Shown: positions 1-8,442, counted from the first letter of the stretch. The stretch: 64,000 nucleotides of DNA from Symbiobacterium thermophilum (GCA_020725105.1 DYFQ01000003.1:50030-114029); one strand, 5' to 3'. Translations and numbers: made by a program. The notes: generated by a model from the letters alone, not told the origin.

Positions 1-621
1 CGGTGCGGGCCCCGCCGGTTCCCGGCCGGCTCCGGCCTCCACCGAGGCGGGCGCCACCGGCGCCCGGCCCGCCGCCTCCTCCGGCGGTGCATGTGCCGCG
101 ACTCCGCCCGGAGGGTGGCCCGAGCCGGATACATCCGGTCTCTCGAGCCCTGGCGCCGGCGACGCCGGCGCCACTGCCGGACCGGCCTCGACCGTTGCCA
201 CCGGCTTTCCGAGGAGCCCGTGCGGGCCCGCGGCGGCCGTCGAAACCGCTCCCGCCGGGGGCGGGGCCGCCGACGCCGGGTCCCCGGCACCCACTTCCGG
301 GACCGGCCCCGCCTCGCCGCCGGCCGCCACCGGCAGGTTCACGGCCGGCCCGTCAAGCCCCGGTACCGGGCTCGCCGGGAACCAGCAGGCGCTGGCCCAG
401 CCGAGGCTGACGGGGTCCGGCCCGGCTGCCGGCTCGTTCCGGCCGGGCGGCCCGTCGCCGCGACCTCCCCCGGATACCGGACCGCCGGCCCGGATCACCC
501 CGCCGAGGAGGGGCAGGAAACCGGCCTCCCCGGACCTCGCCTCACCTCGCTCGCCGGAGTCGACCTCGCCGGCCGGCGCCGGCGCAAAGGGCACCGCCTG
601 CGCCAGCATGCTCACGTCCAT
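1..621 (-). CDS. fliK: Flagellar hook-length control protein FliK, N-terminal part (runs off window)
   Basis: An open frame with no stop runs from an ATG at 621 to the left edge (207 codons seen). A GGAGG-type ribosome site lies just upstream. The protein starts MDVSMLAQAVPFAPAP and is then dominated by Ala, Pro and Gly, the usual low-complexity N-terminus of FliK, the secreted ruler that sets hook length and switches export specificity. The conserved C-terminal domain lies outside the window, so the call rests on position: it is the gene after the fliJ-ylxF pair, exactly where Bacillus-type operons place fliK. A different proline-rich flagellar protein cannot be excluded. Confidence 0.65.
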   Translation of the reverse strand, partial: MDVSMLAQAVPFAPAPAGEVDSGERGEARSGEAGFLPLLGGVIRAGGPVSGGGRGDGPPGRNEPAAGPDPVSLGWASACWFPASPVPGLDGPAVNLPVAAGGEAGPVPEVGAGDPASAAPPPAGAVSTAAAGPHGLLGKPVATVEAGPAVAPASPAPGLERPDVSGSGHPPGGVAAHAPPEEAAGRAPVAPASVEAGAGREPAGPAP

Positions 622-680
622 CGCTTCACCTCCCTCCGGAGCATCTGCTCCAGTCCGGGGCGCTCCCCGCGCCCCGAACG

Positions 681-1391
681 CTATCGACCGATCAGGGCCA
701 GGAGCCGCGCCGCCTTGTCCGGTGCCAGGGTGGCCAGGATCCGGGCCGCCTGCTCGTCGTCGACGTAACGCAGCAGCGCCGCCGCCCTCGCCTCGTCCTG
801 GACCGCCACGATGGCCGCGGCCGCGTCGGGTTTCATGGCCGCCAGCAGCGCCGCCTGGCGCACCAGGTCGGTCCGTTGCCGCCGAAGCTCGTCCAGGAGC
901 GACTCGACCTCCGCCTCTTTGCGGGCCAGGCTCTGCTCCCTGGCCTCCAGCTCGCTGCGGAGCCTGGCCAGGGCGGCCTCTTCGCTGGCCAGCCGCTCCT
1001 GGGTCTGGGCCAGCGTCACCCGCTCCTGGGCCAGGGCCGCCCGCTCGGCCTCGAGCGGGTCCACCACCTCGCCGGCGGGGGCCGGCGAGAGCAGCCTGCC
1101 CACCAGCGGCAGCTCCGCCAGGCGCTCCCGCAGCGCCGCGCGGTTGACGAGCCGCTCCGCTCCGCCCGCCTTGAAGAAGGCGATGGCGGCCACCGTTGAT
1201 CCCCCCAGCACCAGGAGGCCCAGGAGCACCGCCAGGACCGTGCCCAGCCCGGGCCCGGAACGGGCAGGGGCCCGCTGTTCCTCGTCCGCCTCGCCCTGGT
1301 CCGGACCAGGCCTCCGGCCGGCTCCGGACGGCTCGGGCCTGGGCCGGGCGCCGGCCGGGGCGTCGGCCTCGGCGACTGCCGCCTTTGCCAT
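681..1391 (-). CDS. ylxF: MotE/YlxF-like flagellar protein (MgtE-N-like domain)
   Basis: A 236-residue protein with a charged, Pro-rich N-terminus, one membrane segment (about residues 50-72), a long coiled coil rich in Glu, Arg and Leu (about 110-185), and a C-terminal helical domain ending in repeats such as AARILATLAPDKAARLLALI. That domain resembles the MgtE N-terminal fold, as in MotE, a chaperone or stabiliser of the flagellar stator protein MotC in rhizobia; the Bacillus homologue is YlxF. It starts 3 bp after the fliJ stop and precedes fliK, the canonical ylxF slot. It is probably anchored at the inner membrane near the motor; the exact role in Bacillota is unsettled. Confidence 0.8.
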   Translation of the reverse strand: MAKAAVAEADAPAGARPRPEPSGAGRRPGPDQGEADEEQRAPARSGPGLGTVLAVLLGLLVLGGSTVAAIAFFKAGGAERLVNRAALRERLAELPLVGRLLSPAPAGEVVDPLEAERAALAQERVTLAQTQERLASEEAALARLRSELEAREQSLARKEAEVESLLDELRRQRTDLVRQAALLAAMKPDAAAAIVAVQDEARAAALLRYVDDEQAARILATLAPDKAARLLALIGR

Positions 1392-1394
1392 GGC

Positions 1395-1850
1395 CTACAG
1401 CCCCGCCACTCCGTCACCGGGCCGGCCGCCCAGCGCCAGTTCGTCCAGGATCTTTTGCTCTTCCCTGGCAGCGGCCGCCCGGTGTTCCGCCAGCCGGCGT
1501 TCCCTGAGCCCCTCCAGGGTCTTCCGCTCCTTGCGGGCCTGCCACAGGGCACCTCTGGCGGCTTCCACTTCCCCGCGGGCCAGTTCGGTCTGGCGCGCCT
1601 GGGCGTGAACGTGGCGCTGGGCCCGCTCCAGGAACACGCGTTCCAGGGTCATCTGGTCGGCGCTCAGGCCCGCCGCCTCCCGGCGGGTAAGTTCCTCGAC
1701 GCACCGGTCGTAAAGGTCCTGCGCCTCGACCAGCCGCTCCAGTTCCGCCTCGTAGGCGCGGTTGGCGGCCGCCAGCCGCTCCAGGGCGGCCCGCTCCCGG
1801 TGGCCGGCGAGGTCCAGGATCCGCTGCAGCCGGAACTGAAACCGCATCAT
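1395..1850 (-). CDS. fliJ: Flagellar export chaperone FliJ
   Basis: A 151-residue protein, almost entirely charged alpha-helix, starting MMRFQFRLQRILDLAGHRE. The N-terminal F-x-F-x-L-Q-x-I-L-D pattern is typical of FliJ, the coiled-coil subunit that sits in the FliI hexamer and couples ATP hydrolysis to the export gate in the cytoplasm. The start codon overlaps the fliI stop in an ATGA arrangement, indicating translational coupling. Length and position (fliI-fliJ-ylxF) match the family. Confidence 0.9.
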   Translation of the reverse strand: MMRFQFRLQRILDLAGHRERAALERLAAANRAYEAELERLVEAQDLYDRCVEELTRREAAGLSADQMTLERVFLERAQRHVHAQARQTELARGEVEAARGALWQARKERKTLEGLRERRLAEHRAAAAREEQKILDELALGGRPGDGVAGL

Positions 1851-3244
1851 GCCCCGCCCTCCTCAGATCCGAACAGTTGCAGGAGCCCGCGGACGGCGTC
1901 CCCGAGGCCCACCCGTTCCCGCTCGGCCTGGCGCAAGAACGCCCTGATGGGACCGATCCGGTCCCGGGCATAATCGATCTCGGGGTTGGATCCGGGCCGG
2001 TATGCCCCCACGTTGATCAGGTCCTCGGCATCCTGAAAGACGGCCAGCACCCGCTTGAGCCGCATGGCCGCGTCCCGGTGGCGCTCGTCTGCCACCTCGG
2101 GCATGACCCGGCTGACGCTTTCCAGCAGGTCGATGGCCGGGTAGTGGCCCTGGGCCGCGAGCCGCCGCGACAGCACCACGTGGCCGTCCAGCAGGCTGCG
2201 CATGGTGTCCGCCACCGGCTCCGACATGTCGTCGCCGTCGACCAGCACCGTGTAGAAAGCGGTGATGGTGCCCCGGGGCGAGGTGCCCACCCGCTCCAGC
2301 AGCCGGGGCAGCAGCGCGAAGACCGACGGGGTGTAGCCCCGGGCGGTGGGCGGCTCACCGACGGCGAGCCCCAGTTCCCGCTGGGCCATGCAGAACCGGG
2401 TGATCGAATCCATGACCAGCATCACGTCGGCGCCCCGGTCGCGGAAGTACTCGGCGATGGCGGTGGCGGTGAATGCCGCCTTGACCCGGACCAGCGCCGG
2501 CTGGTCGGAGGTGGATACCACGACCACCGAACGGGCCAGCCCCTCGGTGCCCAGGTGCTGCTCCAGGAACTCCCGGACCTCGCGGCCCCGCTCCCCGACC
2601 AGGGCGACCACGGAGACGTCGGCGGCGGTGTTGCGCGCGATCATGCCCAGCAGCGTGCTCTTGCCCACGCCCGACCCCGAAAAGATGCCCAACCGCTGCC
2701 CCTTACCGCAGGTCAGGCAGGCGTCGATGGCCCGTACCCCCACCGAAATGGCCTCGGTGATCCGCGGGCGCTCCAGTGGCGGCGGTGGGCTCTGGGAGGT
2801 GACCGGACAGGTAGCCTCCGCCTGGACCGGGCCGCCGTGATCGATGGGCCGGCCAAGCCCGTCCAGGATCCGACCGAGCAGTTGCGTCCCCACCGGGATT
2901 CTCAGCGGGTGGCCGGCGGCGATGACCTCGTCACCCGGGGCGGTGCCGGCCATCTCCCCCAGCGGCATCAGCAGCACCTGGCCCTCGCGGAACCCCACCG
3001 CCTCGGCCAGGACCCGGGCCGGCTTCAACGTTGCGCCACCACCGCGGGCCACCTGGCCGGAGGTGCCGTCGGGCCTGACCGGGCCCGGAACGATGTAGCA
3101 GAGGTCGCCCACCTTCACGCGAGGCCCCCGGGACTGCACCAGCAGGCCGACCACCTGGTTTACCCGGCCCCGGTAGGCGAAGGTGTCGACCTGGCCGGCG
3201 GCCCGCACGAGCCGGTCCACGGTAGCGGTGACATCCTCAGCCAT
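1847..3244 (-). CDS. fliI: Flagellum-specific ATPase FliI
   Basis: A 465-residue F1-beta-like ATPase that energises and delivers substrates to the flagellar type III export apparatus. The Walker A motif GSGVGKS lies at about residues 190-196, followed by a Walker B region (DVMLVMDSITR) and the family stretch GEPPTARGYTPSVFALLPRL. The N-terminal beta-barrel domain contains the conserved GRILDGLGRPID segment. The start overlaps the end of fliH by 8 bp and the stop overlaps the fliJ start, so translation is coupled. Length is normal (about 440-470). Confidence 0.97.
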   Translation of the reverse strand: MAEDVTATVDRLVRAAGQVDTFAYRGRVNQVVGLLVQSRGPRVKVGDLCYIVPGPVRPDGTSGQVARGGGATLKPARVLAEAVGFREGQVLLMPLGEMAGTAPGDEVIAAGHPLRIPVGTQLLGRILDGLGRPIDHGGPVQAEATCPVTSQSPPPPLERPRITEAISVGVRAIDACLTCGKGQRLGIFSGSGVGKSTLLGMIARNTAADVSVVALVGERGREVREFLEQHLGTEGLARSVVVVSTSDQPALVRVKAAFTATAIAEYFRDRGADVMLVMDSITRFCMAQRELGLAVGEPPTARGYTPSVFALLPRLLERVGTSPRGTITAFYTVLVDGDDMSEPVADTMRSLLDGHVVLSRRLAAQGHYPAIDLLESVSRVMPEVADERHRDAAMRLKRVLAVFQDAEDLINVGAYRPGSNPEIDYARDRIGPIRAFLRQAERERVGLGDAVRGLLQLFGSEEGGA

Positions 3245-4031
3245 CGCGGACCACCTCCTCGATGAGGGCGCGCTCCAGGTTGGCCATGCGCTCCGAGAGG
3301 CTGGCGTCCAGTACGCCGTGCTGGCTCTCCACCACGCAGCCGCCGGGTTCCACCGCGGGGTCTCTGATGATCTCCACCTTCGCCTGGGCCCTGGCCCCGG
3401 CGAGCCACCGGCCCCGCTCGGCCTCGGCCAGCCCGGCGTCCCGAGGATTCACGCGGACCACCAGTTCCTCTTCCTCCGTGAGCCGCGCGATGGCTGCCCG
3501 CAGGCTGTGAAGCACCGTCTCGGGTCTGGCTTCCACGGTCTCGCCGATGATGGAGCGGGCCACGGCGACGGCCAGCCTGACCACGTCGGCTTCCAGCCCG
3601 GCCAGCCGCCGCGCCTTCTCCCGGCGGGCCTCCGCCAGGACCGCCGAGGCCTCCTCCAGCATCCGCCTGGCCTCCAGGCGGGCCGCCTCCAGCCCCTCCC
3701 GCTTGCCTGCCTCGAACCCTTGCTGCCGCGCCTGGCGGGCCAGATTCTCCGCCTCCTGCCGGGCGTGCTGGAGCATGTTGTCGGCTTCACGGCGGGCCGC
3801 CTCCGGATCCGCGCCGGGGGAGGGCCGCGCCTGCGCGCCCTCGGGCTGGGCGGCGCGCCGGGGATGCTCCTCCCTTGCGGGCCGGCGCCGGGACGGGCCA
3901 CGGCCCGGCCTTGGACCCGACCCTTCAGGGAACTCGGGCACAAAGGGCTTTGGGTCCGCCGACCGTCGGCCCACGTCCACGGCGGGGTGGGTTGCCTTCT
4001 TGACGGCCCGGGACTTGATGATCCTAGACAA
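3237..4031 (-). CDS. fliH: Flagellar assembly protein FliH
   Basis: A 264-residue protein that inhibits and recruits FliI at the export gate. The frame has no ATG near the right place. The best start is TTG at 4031, giving LSRIIKSRAV, the usual FliH opening, with GGTGGAGG about 11 bp upstream inside fliG. The middle (about 85-170) is a long Ala/Glu/Arg-rich coiled coil with the A/E-rich spacing seen in FliH and V-ATPase E subunits. The C-terminal domain carries VRVNPRDAGLAEAE and IIRDPAVEPGGCVVESQHG, which is diagnostic. It overlaps the ends of both fliG and fliI by 8 bp. Confidence 0.9.
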   Translation of the reverse strand: MSRIIKSRAVKKATHPAVDVGRRSADPKPFVPEFPEGSGPRPGRGPSRRRPAREEHPRRAAQPEGAQARPSPGADPEAARREADNMLQHARQEAENLARQARQQGFEAGKREGLEAARLEARRMLEEASAVLAEARREKARRLAGLEADVVRLAVAVARSIIGETVEARPETVLHSLRAAIARLTEEEELVVRVNPRDAGLAEAERGRWLAGARAQAKVEIIRDPAVEPGGCVVESQHGVLDASLSERMANLERALIEEVVRDG

Positions 4032-5040
4032 CGAGTTCGTCGCCTCCACCCCGCGCGATGACGATTTCGCCCTCTTCCTCGAGCTTGCGGATGGCGTTGA
4101 CGATCTTCTGCTGCGCCTCTTCCACCGACCGCAGCCTGACCGGGCCCAGGTACTCGATGTTTTCCAGGAGGTTCTCCTGGGCGCGCTTGGACGTGTTCTT
4201 GAGGATCTTTTGCTTGACTTCGTCCGAGGCCACCTTGAGGGCCAGCGGCAGGTCCCGCGACATGTCGATCTCTCTGAGCATGCGCTGGACGGAACGATCG
4301 TCCAGCAGCACGATGTCCTCGAAGACGAACATCCGCTTCTTGATCTCCTCGGCCAGATCGGGATCCTGCACCTCGAGGATCTCGATGATGGCCTTCTCGG
4401 TGCCCCGGTCAACGTGGTTGAGCACGCCCACCACGGCGTCGATGCCGCCGGCCGCGGCGTACTCCTGGCTCATCACCGACGAAAGCTTGCGCTCGAGCAC
4501 GCGCTCGACCTCACGGATGACGTCGGGCGAGGTGCGGTCCATGGTGGCGATCCGCCGGGCCACGTCGGCCTGGCGCTCGGGCGGTAGCGCCGAGAGGATC
4601 ACCGCCGCCTGGTCCGGGTGAAGGTAGGCCATGATGAGCGCGATGGTCTGCGGGTGTTCGTTCTGGATGAAGTTCAGCAACTGGCCCGGATCGGTGCGGC
4701 GCAGGGCGTCGAAGGGCCGCACCTGGAGGGTCGAGGTGAGCTTGTGCATGATGTCCAGCGCCCGCTGGGAACCCAGGGCCTTCTCCAGCACCTGCTTGGC
4801 GTAATCGATGCCGCCCTGGGCGATGAACTCCTTGGCCAGGGCCATCTGGTGGAACTCCTCGATGACCTTGTCCCGGGTCTCGCTGTTGATCTTGCGCAGG
4901 CTGGCGATCTCCAGGGTGAGCTGCTCCACGTCCTCTTCCCCCAGGTGCTGCAGCACCTGGGCCGAGGCTTCCGCGCCCAGGGAAACCAGGAGGATGGCGG
5001 CTTTTTGCTTGCCCGACAGTCCCTGCCGCGCCAGCGCCAT
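4024..5040 (-). CDS. fliG: Flagellar motor switch protein FliG
   Basis: A 338-residue rotor protein of the cytoplasmic C-ring that contacts the MotA stator. The middle-domain EHPQ motif is at about residues 128-131 (NEHPQTIALIMAYL). The C-terminal domain has the charged torque helix region (DRSVQRMLREIDMSRDLPLAL), and the N-terminal domain (KQKAAILLVSLG) binds FliF. It starts 3 bp after the fliF stop with a GGAGG site inside the fliF end. Full length for the family. Confidence 0.97.
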   Translation of the reverse strand: MALARQGLSGKQKAAILLVSLGAEASAQVLQHLGEEDVEQLTLEIASLRKINSETRDKVIEEFHQMALAKEFIAQGGIDYAKQVLEKALGSQRALDIMHKLTSTLQVRPFDALRRTDPGQLLNFIQNEHPQTIALIMAYLHPDQAAVILSALPPERQADVARRIATMDRTSPDVIREVERVLERKLSSVMSQEYAAAGGIDAVVGVLNHVDRGTEKAIIEILEVQDPDLAEEIKKRMFVFEDIVLLDDRSVQRMLREIDMSRDLPLALKVASDEVKQKILKNTSKRAQENLLENIEYLGPVRLRSVEEAQQKIVNAIRKLEEEGEIVIARGGGDELVV

Positions 5041-5043
5041 GGT

Positions 5044-6666
5044 CTAGTCCTCCGAAAGCCAGGTCCGCAGAAGTTGGGCCACCGACTCGGGTTGCTCCCT
5101 GGCCAGCCCCTGAATCCGCTCGCGCCGCTCCAGCCGCTCCTGCTCCTCAGGAGAAAGCTCGATCTGAGGGAGGCCGGCAAAGCCCATGGCGGACGACCCG
5201 GCGCCTACCCGTCCGGTGCCGGCCGCGCCGACGGCCAGTTCAGCCCGGCGGAACGCCCCGTAACCCGGAGCGACGCCCCGCGCCGGCCCGGTGACAGGCT
5301 CCGCCGCCCGCCGCCGGCGGCCGCGGAACCACCAGATGGCCAGGAGTGCCGCGGCGGCGATGGCCCCCCGGGTCACGTTGGATCGCAGCCGCTGCTCGGC
5401 CGCGGCCTGGGCTTCCATGTCCGCCTTGACCGCTTCGGCCATGGTGGTGTCGAAGGTCATCCCGGTGACGATGATGGAATCACGCCGTTCGGGGTCCACG
5501 CCGATGGCCGCCGCCACCGTGGCCTCGATGGCCTGCTGCTCGGCGGGGGCAAGCTGGCGATTGACCACGACGGCCACCGACAGCCGGCTGACGCTGCCCG
5601 GCGCCACCACCAGCCGCTCGCGGATCTCGTTGAGTTCGAAGTTCTTGACCACCTGGGAGCGCTCGGCAGCGCTTTCCCCCGCCTGGCCCGCCGGCGCCTG
5701 GTAGGTCGGAAGGTTGGACGAGGCGCCGGGAACGCCGCCGGCCGACTGGGACGTGCCGCGGAAGGTCTCCTGCAGTTCCTGCATGGACCGGAGAATGCCC
5801 TGGGTGTCGCGGACCGGCTCGAACAGGCTCTTGTCCACCACCCGCTCGTCGAAGTTGAGCTGGGCGGTGACCCGCGCCACCACGTTGCCCGGCCCCAGGA
5901 CCTGCTCCAGGAGACCCTGGAGGCTCCGCTCCAGCTCTCGCTGGAACCGCTGCTGGACGTCGAGGCGGGAAAGGGCGGCCGCGCCCCCCGGCGACTCCAG
6001 GTCGGCCGAAAGGATCCGGCCGGTGGTGTCGACGACGGTGACGTCAGCGGGGCGTAACCCTTCGACGCTGGAGGCGACCAGGTGAACGATGCCCCGCACC
6101 TGGCCGGAGTCCAGGATGGCGCCCGGCCGCAGCTTCACGAAGACCGCCGCCGTCGCCGGGCTCGACTCGCTGACAAAGAGCCGTTCCTGGGGTAGGACGA
6201 TGTGGACCCGGGCCTCCTCCACCGCCGCGATCTTGCGGATGGTCCGGGTCAGCTCGCCCTGGAGCGCCCGGACGTAGTTCACCCGGCGCTCGAACTCGGT
6301 GGCGCCGAGCTTGGTGCGGTCGATGATCTCAAACCCCACCACGCCGCCCCGGGGCAGCCCCTCGCCGGCCAGTTGCATCCGCAGCGCGTGCACCTGGTCG
6401 GCCGGCACCATGATGGCGCTGCCACCGTCGCCGATCCGGTAGGCCACCCCCCGGTCGTCCAGCTTCTTCAGGATCTCGCCGGCGTCGGACTCGTCGAGCC
6501 GGGCGTAGAGGGTGACGTACTCGGGCTGGCCGGCGTACATGACCACCCACAGCACCAGCGCCAGCACCACGGCGGCACCGATCGCCGCCACGGCGCCCTT
6601 CTGGCGCCGGGTCAGGCTCCGCCACGTGTCCAGAAGTCCCTGACGCGGGTTGCCGGTCTCAGCCAT
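5044..6666 (-). CDS. fliF: Flagellar MS-ring protein FliF
   Basis: A 540-residue protein with one N-terminal membrane segment (about 25-46), the YscJ/FliF periplasmic ring-building domain (ESDAGEILKKLDDRGVAYRI, RVHIVLPQERLF), a second membrane segment near residues 435-450 (GAIAAAALLAIWWF), and a cytoplasmic C-terminus ending in QPESVAQLLRTWLSED, the FliG-binding tail. It forms the inner-membrane base of the motor and houses the export gate. It lies 17 bp after fliE. Start ATG at 6666. Confidence 0.97.
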   Translation of the reverse strand: MAETGNPRQGLLDTWRSLTRRQKGAVAAIGAAVVLALVLWVVMYAGQPEYVTLYARLDESDAGEILKKLDDRGVAYRIGDGGSAIMVPADQVHALRMQLAGEGLPRGGVVGFEIIDRTKLGATEFERRVNYVRALQGELTRTIRKIAAVEEARVHIVLPQERLFVSESSPATAAVFVKLRPGAILDSGQVRGIVHLVASSVEGLRPADVTVVDTTGRILSADLESPGGAAALSRLDVQQRFQRELERSLQGLLEQVLGPGNVVARVTAQLNFDERVVDKSLFEPVRDTQGILRSMQELQETFRGTSQSAGGVPGASSNLPTYQAPAGQAGESAAERSQVVKNFELNEIRERLVVAPGSVSRLSVAVVVNRQLAPAEQQAIEATVAAAIGVDPERRDSIIVTGMTFDTTMAEAVKADMEAQAAAEQRLRSNVTRGAIAAAALLAIWWFRGRRRRAAEPVTGPARGVAPGYGAFRRAELAVGAAGTGRVGAGSSAMGFAGLPQIELSPEEQERLERRERIQGLAREQPESVAQLLRTWLSED

Positions 6667-6683
6667 CGGCTAGCGAAACCCTC

Positions 6684-7013
6684 CTACACCTGGAGCCGCA
6701 TGATCTCCTGATACGCTTCAAGCGCCTTGTTGCGAAGCTGAACCGTCAGGTTCAGCAGCAGGTTGGCCTGCTCGGTGGCGATCATCACCTGGTGCAACTC
6801 CACCGGCTCCCCCGCCGCCAGGGCCATCGACAGCTTGTCCGCGTCAAGCTGGGCCTGATTGACCCGGGCCACCGCGTCGGCCAGCCACTGGCCGAAGCCC
6901 GGCGTCCCGGCCAGCGCCTCGCCGGCCCGCCCCGGGCCCGCTGTCCCGTCGCCGACGCGCGGCATGGGTACGCCGAGGCCCGGTCCCTGACGCTGGATGG
7001 GATCCACCGGCAT
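6684..7013 (-). CDS. fliE: Flagellar hook-basal body protein FliE
   Basis: A 109-residue rod/MS-ring junction protein. The conserved C-terminal half is clear: VNQAQLDADKLSMALAAGEP, then ELHQVMIATEQANLLLNL and ending RNKALEAYQEIMRLQV. The N-terminal 40 residues are a variable Gly/Pro-rich stretch. It links the FliF ring to the proximal rod and is among the first proteins exported. It is separated from flgC by 81 bp with no obvious promoter or terminator, so it is read as part of the same operon. Confidence 0.95.
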   Translation of the reverse strand: MPVDPIQRQGPGLGVPMPRVGDGTAGPGRAGEALAGTPGFGQWLADAVARVNQAQLDADKLSMALAAGEPVELHQVMIATEQANLLLNLTVQLRNKALEAYQEIMRLQV

Positions 7014-7094
7014 CCTGCCCCCTCCTCAGTCACTCGGTGCCGGTCGCGGGCCAAGCGGCCGGCCCCGCCGGCCCGGCGGCACGCGGCCATGCGT

Positions 7095-7619
7095 CTAACT
7101 CCGCCCGATGTCCAGCGCTCTGGAGGCCATGGCCTTGGCCGCGTTGATGGCCGTGACGTTGGCCTCGTAGGCGCGGGTCGCCGAGATCAGGTCCACCATC
7201 TCCGTCACCAGGTCCACGTTGGGCAGGGCCACGTAGCCGTCGGCATCGGCGTCGGGGTGCGTCGGGTCGTACTGAAGCTTCGGCGGCGACTGGTCCTGCG
7301 CGATGGCCACCACCCGGACGCCCCGGCCCGCCCCGGCTTCAAAAAGCCCGGCCCCGAAGGGCCAGGGGCCGGCGGGTCCGGCGTATCCCGCCCACGCCTG
7401 GCCGTTCATGCCGCCCGCGTGCAACAGGGCGGCGGCAAACGGCGGCACCGGGGCGGCCGCCTCCCGGGGCTGGTAGACCGGCATCTGGCGCCGGTACGGC
7501 CCGCCCTCAGGGGTACGCGTCGTGTTGAGGTTGGCGATGTTGTTGGCAACGATCTCCAGCCGCAACCGCTCCGCGGTCAGCGCCGAGCCGCTCGCCTCAA
7601 GGGCCCGGAAGATCCGCAC
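7095..7619 (-). CDS. flgC: Flagellar basal-body rod protein FlgC
   Basis: A 174-residue proximal rod protein, secreted through the flagellar type III pathway. The N-terminal rod signature (RLRLEIVANNIANLNTTRTP) and C-terminal segment (YVALPNVDLVTEMVDLISAT, then RAYEANVTAINAAKAM) are both present. The region between (about 70-105) is a Gly/Pro/Ala-rich insert longer than in Bacillus FlgC. The GTG start at 7619 lies 3 bp after the flgB stop, implying coupled translation. Confidence 0.95.
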   Translation of the reverse strand: MRIFRALEASGSALTAERLRLEIVANNIANLNTTRTPEGGPYRRQMPVYQPREAAAPVPPFAAALLHAGGMNGQAWAGYAGPAGPWPFGAGLFEAGAGRGVRVVAIAQDQSPPKLQYDPTHPDADADGYVALPNVDLVTEMVDLISATRAYEANVTAINAAKAMASRALDIGRS

Positions 7620-7622
7620 CTG

Positions 7623-8048
7623 CTAGCGCCTCCCCTCGAAGATCACCGACTGCCACTGCAGAAAGCGCCGGGAGATCTGGCGGGCCAGGGCGTCGTACCA
7701 CAGCTGGTTCTCGGCCAGCCGGATCATCTCGGCTTCCAGGGTGACGTTGTTGCCGTCGGCCCGCTCGGCCGAAGCCGTGTCCCGTAACACCCGAGGGGCA
7801 ACCCCTCCGGGGTCGGCGGACGGGGTACCAAGGTGCCGGGGGTGGGTCAGGACAAGGGGAACCGGCTGCCGGCCCCGGTCGGCCAGGGCCCGGCGGAGGT
7901 CATCCTCGAACCGAACTTCCAGGCGCTTGTACCCAGGCGTGTTGGCGTTGGCCAGATTGTGAGAAATGGCCTGGTGGCGCATGCTGCCCGCGTCCAGCGC
8001 GCGCCGGACGACGCTCACCACCTGGTCCTCGAACAGCCTGCCCATCAC
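7623..8048 (-). CDS. flgB: Flagellar basal-body rod protein FlgB
   Basis: A 141-residue first gene of the flagellar operon. The rod motif AISHNLANANTPGYKRLEV is near residue 30, and the C-terminus carries NNVTLEAEMIRLAENQLWYD, the FlgB amphipathic segment. The GGAGG at 8056-8060 fits GTG at 8048 (7 bp spacing) or ATG at 8045 (10 bp). The gene sits directly downstream of two c-di-GMP-I riboswitches and a terminator, so its transcription, and that of fliK and everything between, is probably set by c-di-GMP. Confidence 0.95.
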   Translation of the reverse strand: MMGRLFEDQVVSVVRRALDAGSMRHQAISHNLANANTPGYKRLEVRFEDDLRRALADRGRQPVPLVLTHPRHLGTPSADPGGVAPRVLRDTASAERADGNNVTLEAEMIRLAENQLWYDALARQISRRFLQWQSVIFEGRR

Positions 8049-8095
8049 GGACGCCCCTCCCTGGGCCGGTCCTTGGGCGTGCTTCCTGCCCGCCC

Positions 8096-8140
8096 GAAAA
8101 ACGAACCTGTCTCACCCCGGGTGACGAAGCGAGACAGGTC
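8096..8140 (-). terminator. Intrinsic terminator of the flgB-proximal riboswitch
   Basis: On the minus strand ACCTGTCTC pairs with GAGACAGGT (9 bp) around a GC-containing loop, followed by TTCGTTTTT. It starts a few bases after the 3' end of the proximal aptamer and ends about 48 bp before flgB, the layout of a riboswitch expression platform. Confidence 0.85.
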
Positions 8141-8147
8141 TGGCCTG

Positions 8148-8250
8148 TTCCTTCGGCAGCCCGGCGATCCTGGCCCCGGCCACTGGCCGGGTGCGGTAGA
8201 CCCGTAGCTTTGCGTCCCTGCCTTTCGGCGGGTTTGCCTTTATCGGGAAC
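8148..8250 (-). promoter_or_regulatory. c-di-GMP-I (GEMM-I) riboswitch, flgB-proximal copy
   Basis: Read on the minus strand, the element has the GEMM-I signature in order: GGCAAACC, a GAAA-capped hairpin (CCGAAAGG), GGGACGCAAAGC, a CTA receptor region, then GCCGGGCTGCCGAAGG. By alignment to the Vibrio Vc2 aptamer, the ligand-contacting G20, A47 and C92 equivalents are all retained. A terminator follows at once. It is the second of two tandem aptamers in the flagellar leader. Whether ligand turns transcription off (as known for the flgB leader of Clostridioides difficile) or on cannot be read from sequence alone. Confidence 0.92.
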
Positions 8251-8298
8251 CCGTATCCGGTTGTCGTCGCGGACTCGCCGTGCGGCCCCCCCCCCAGC

Positions 8299-8344
8299 AA
8301 AAAAGCCCGTCGTTCGCTGCCCGGCTGCCGCGAGACGACAGGCT
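8299..8344 (-). terminator. Intrinsic terminator of the distal riboswitch
   Basis: On the minus strand AGCCTGTCGT pairs with ACGACGGGCT (10 bp, one G-U) around a GC-rich inner segment, followed by six T (8299-8304). It follows the distal aptamer immediately, so each aptamer has its own terminator. Confidence 0.88.
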
Positions 8345-8345
8345 C

Positions 8346-8442
8346 TGCCCTCGGCAACCCGGCAGCCATCGCCCGGCGTCGGCCGGGCCTTAGGCCCGCG
8401 GCTTTGCGCCCCTGCCTTTCGGTCAGGTTTGCCCTTGGCGAG
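8346..8442 (-). promoter_or_regulatory. c-di-GMP-I (GEMM-I) riboswitch, promoter-proximal copy
   Basis: The minus strand shows GGGCAAACC, a GAAA tetraloop hairpin (CCGAAAGG), GGGGCGCAAAGCC, a CCTAAGG tetraloop-receptor segment and GCCGGGTTGCCGAGGG. These are the GEMM-I blocks in the right order and spacing, and the Vc2 G20, A47 and C92 equivalents are kept. It differs from the proximal copy in the P3 arm, so the two are diverged rather than a fresh duplication. It lies about 65 bp downstream of the SigH-like promoter. Confidence 0.92.
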
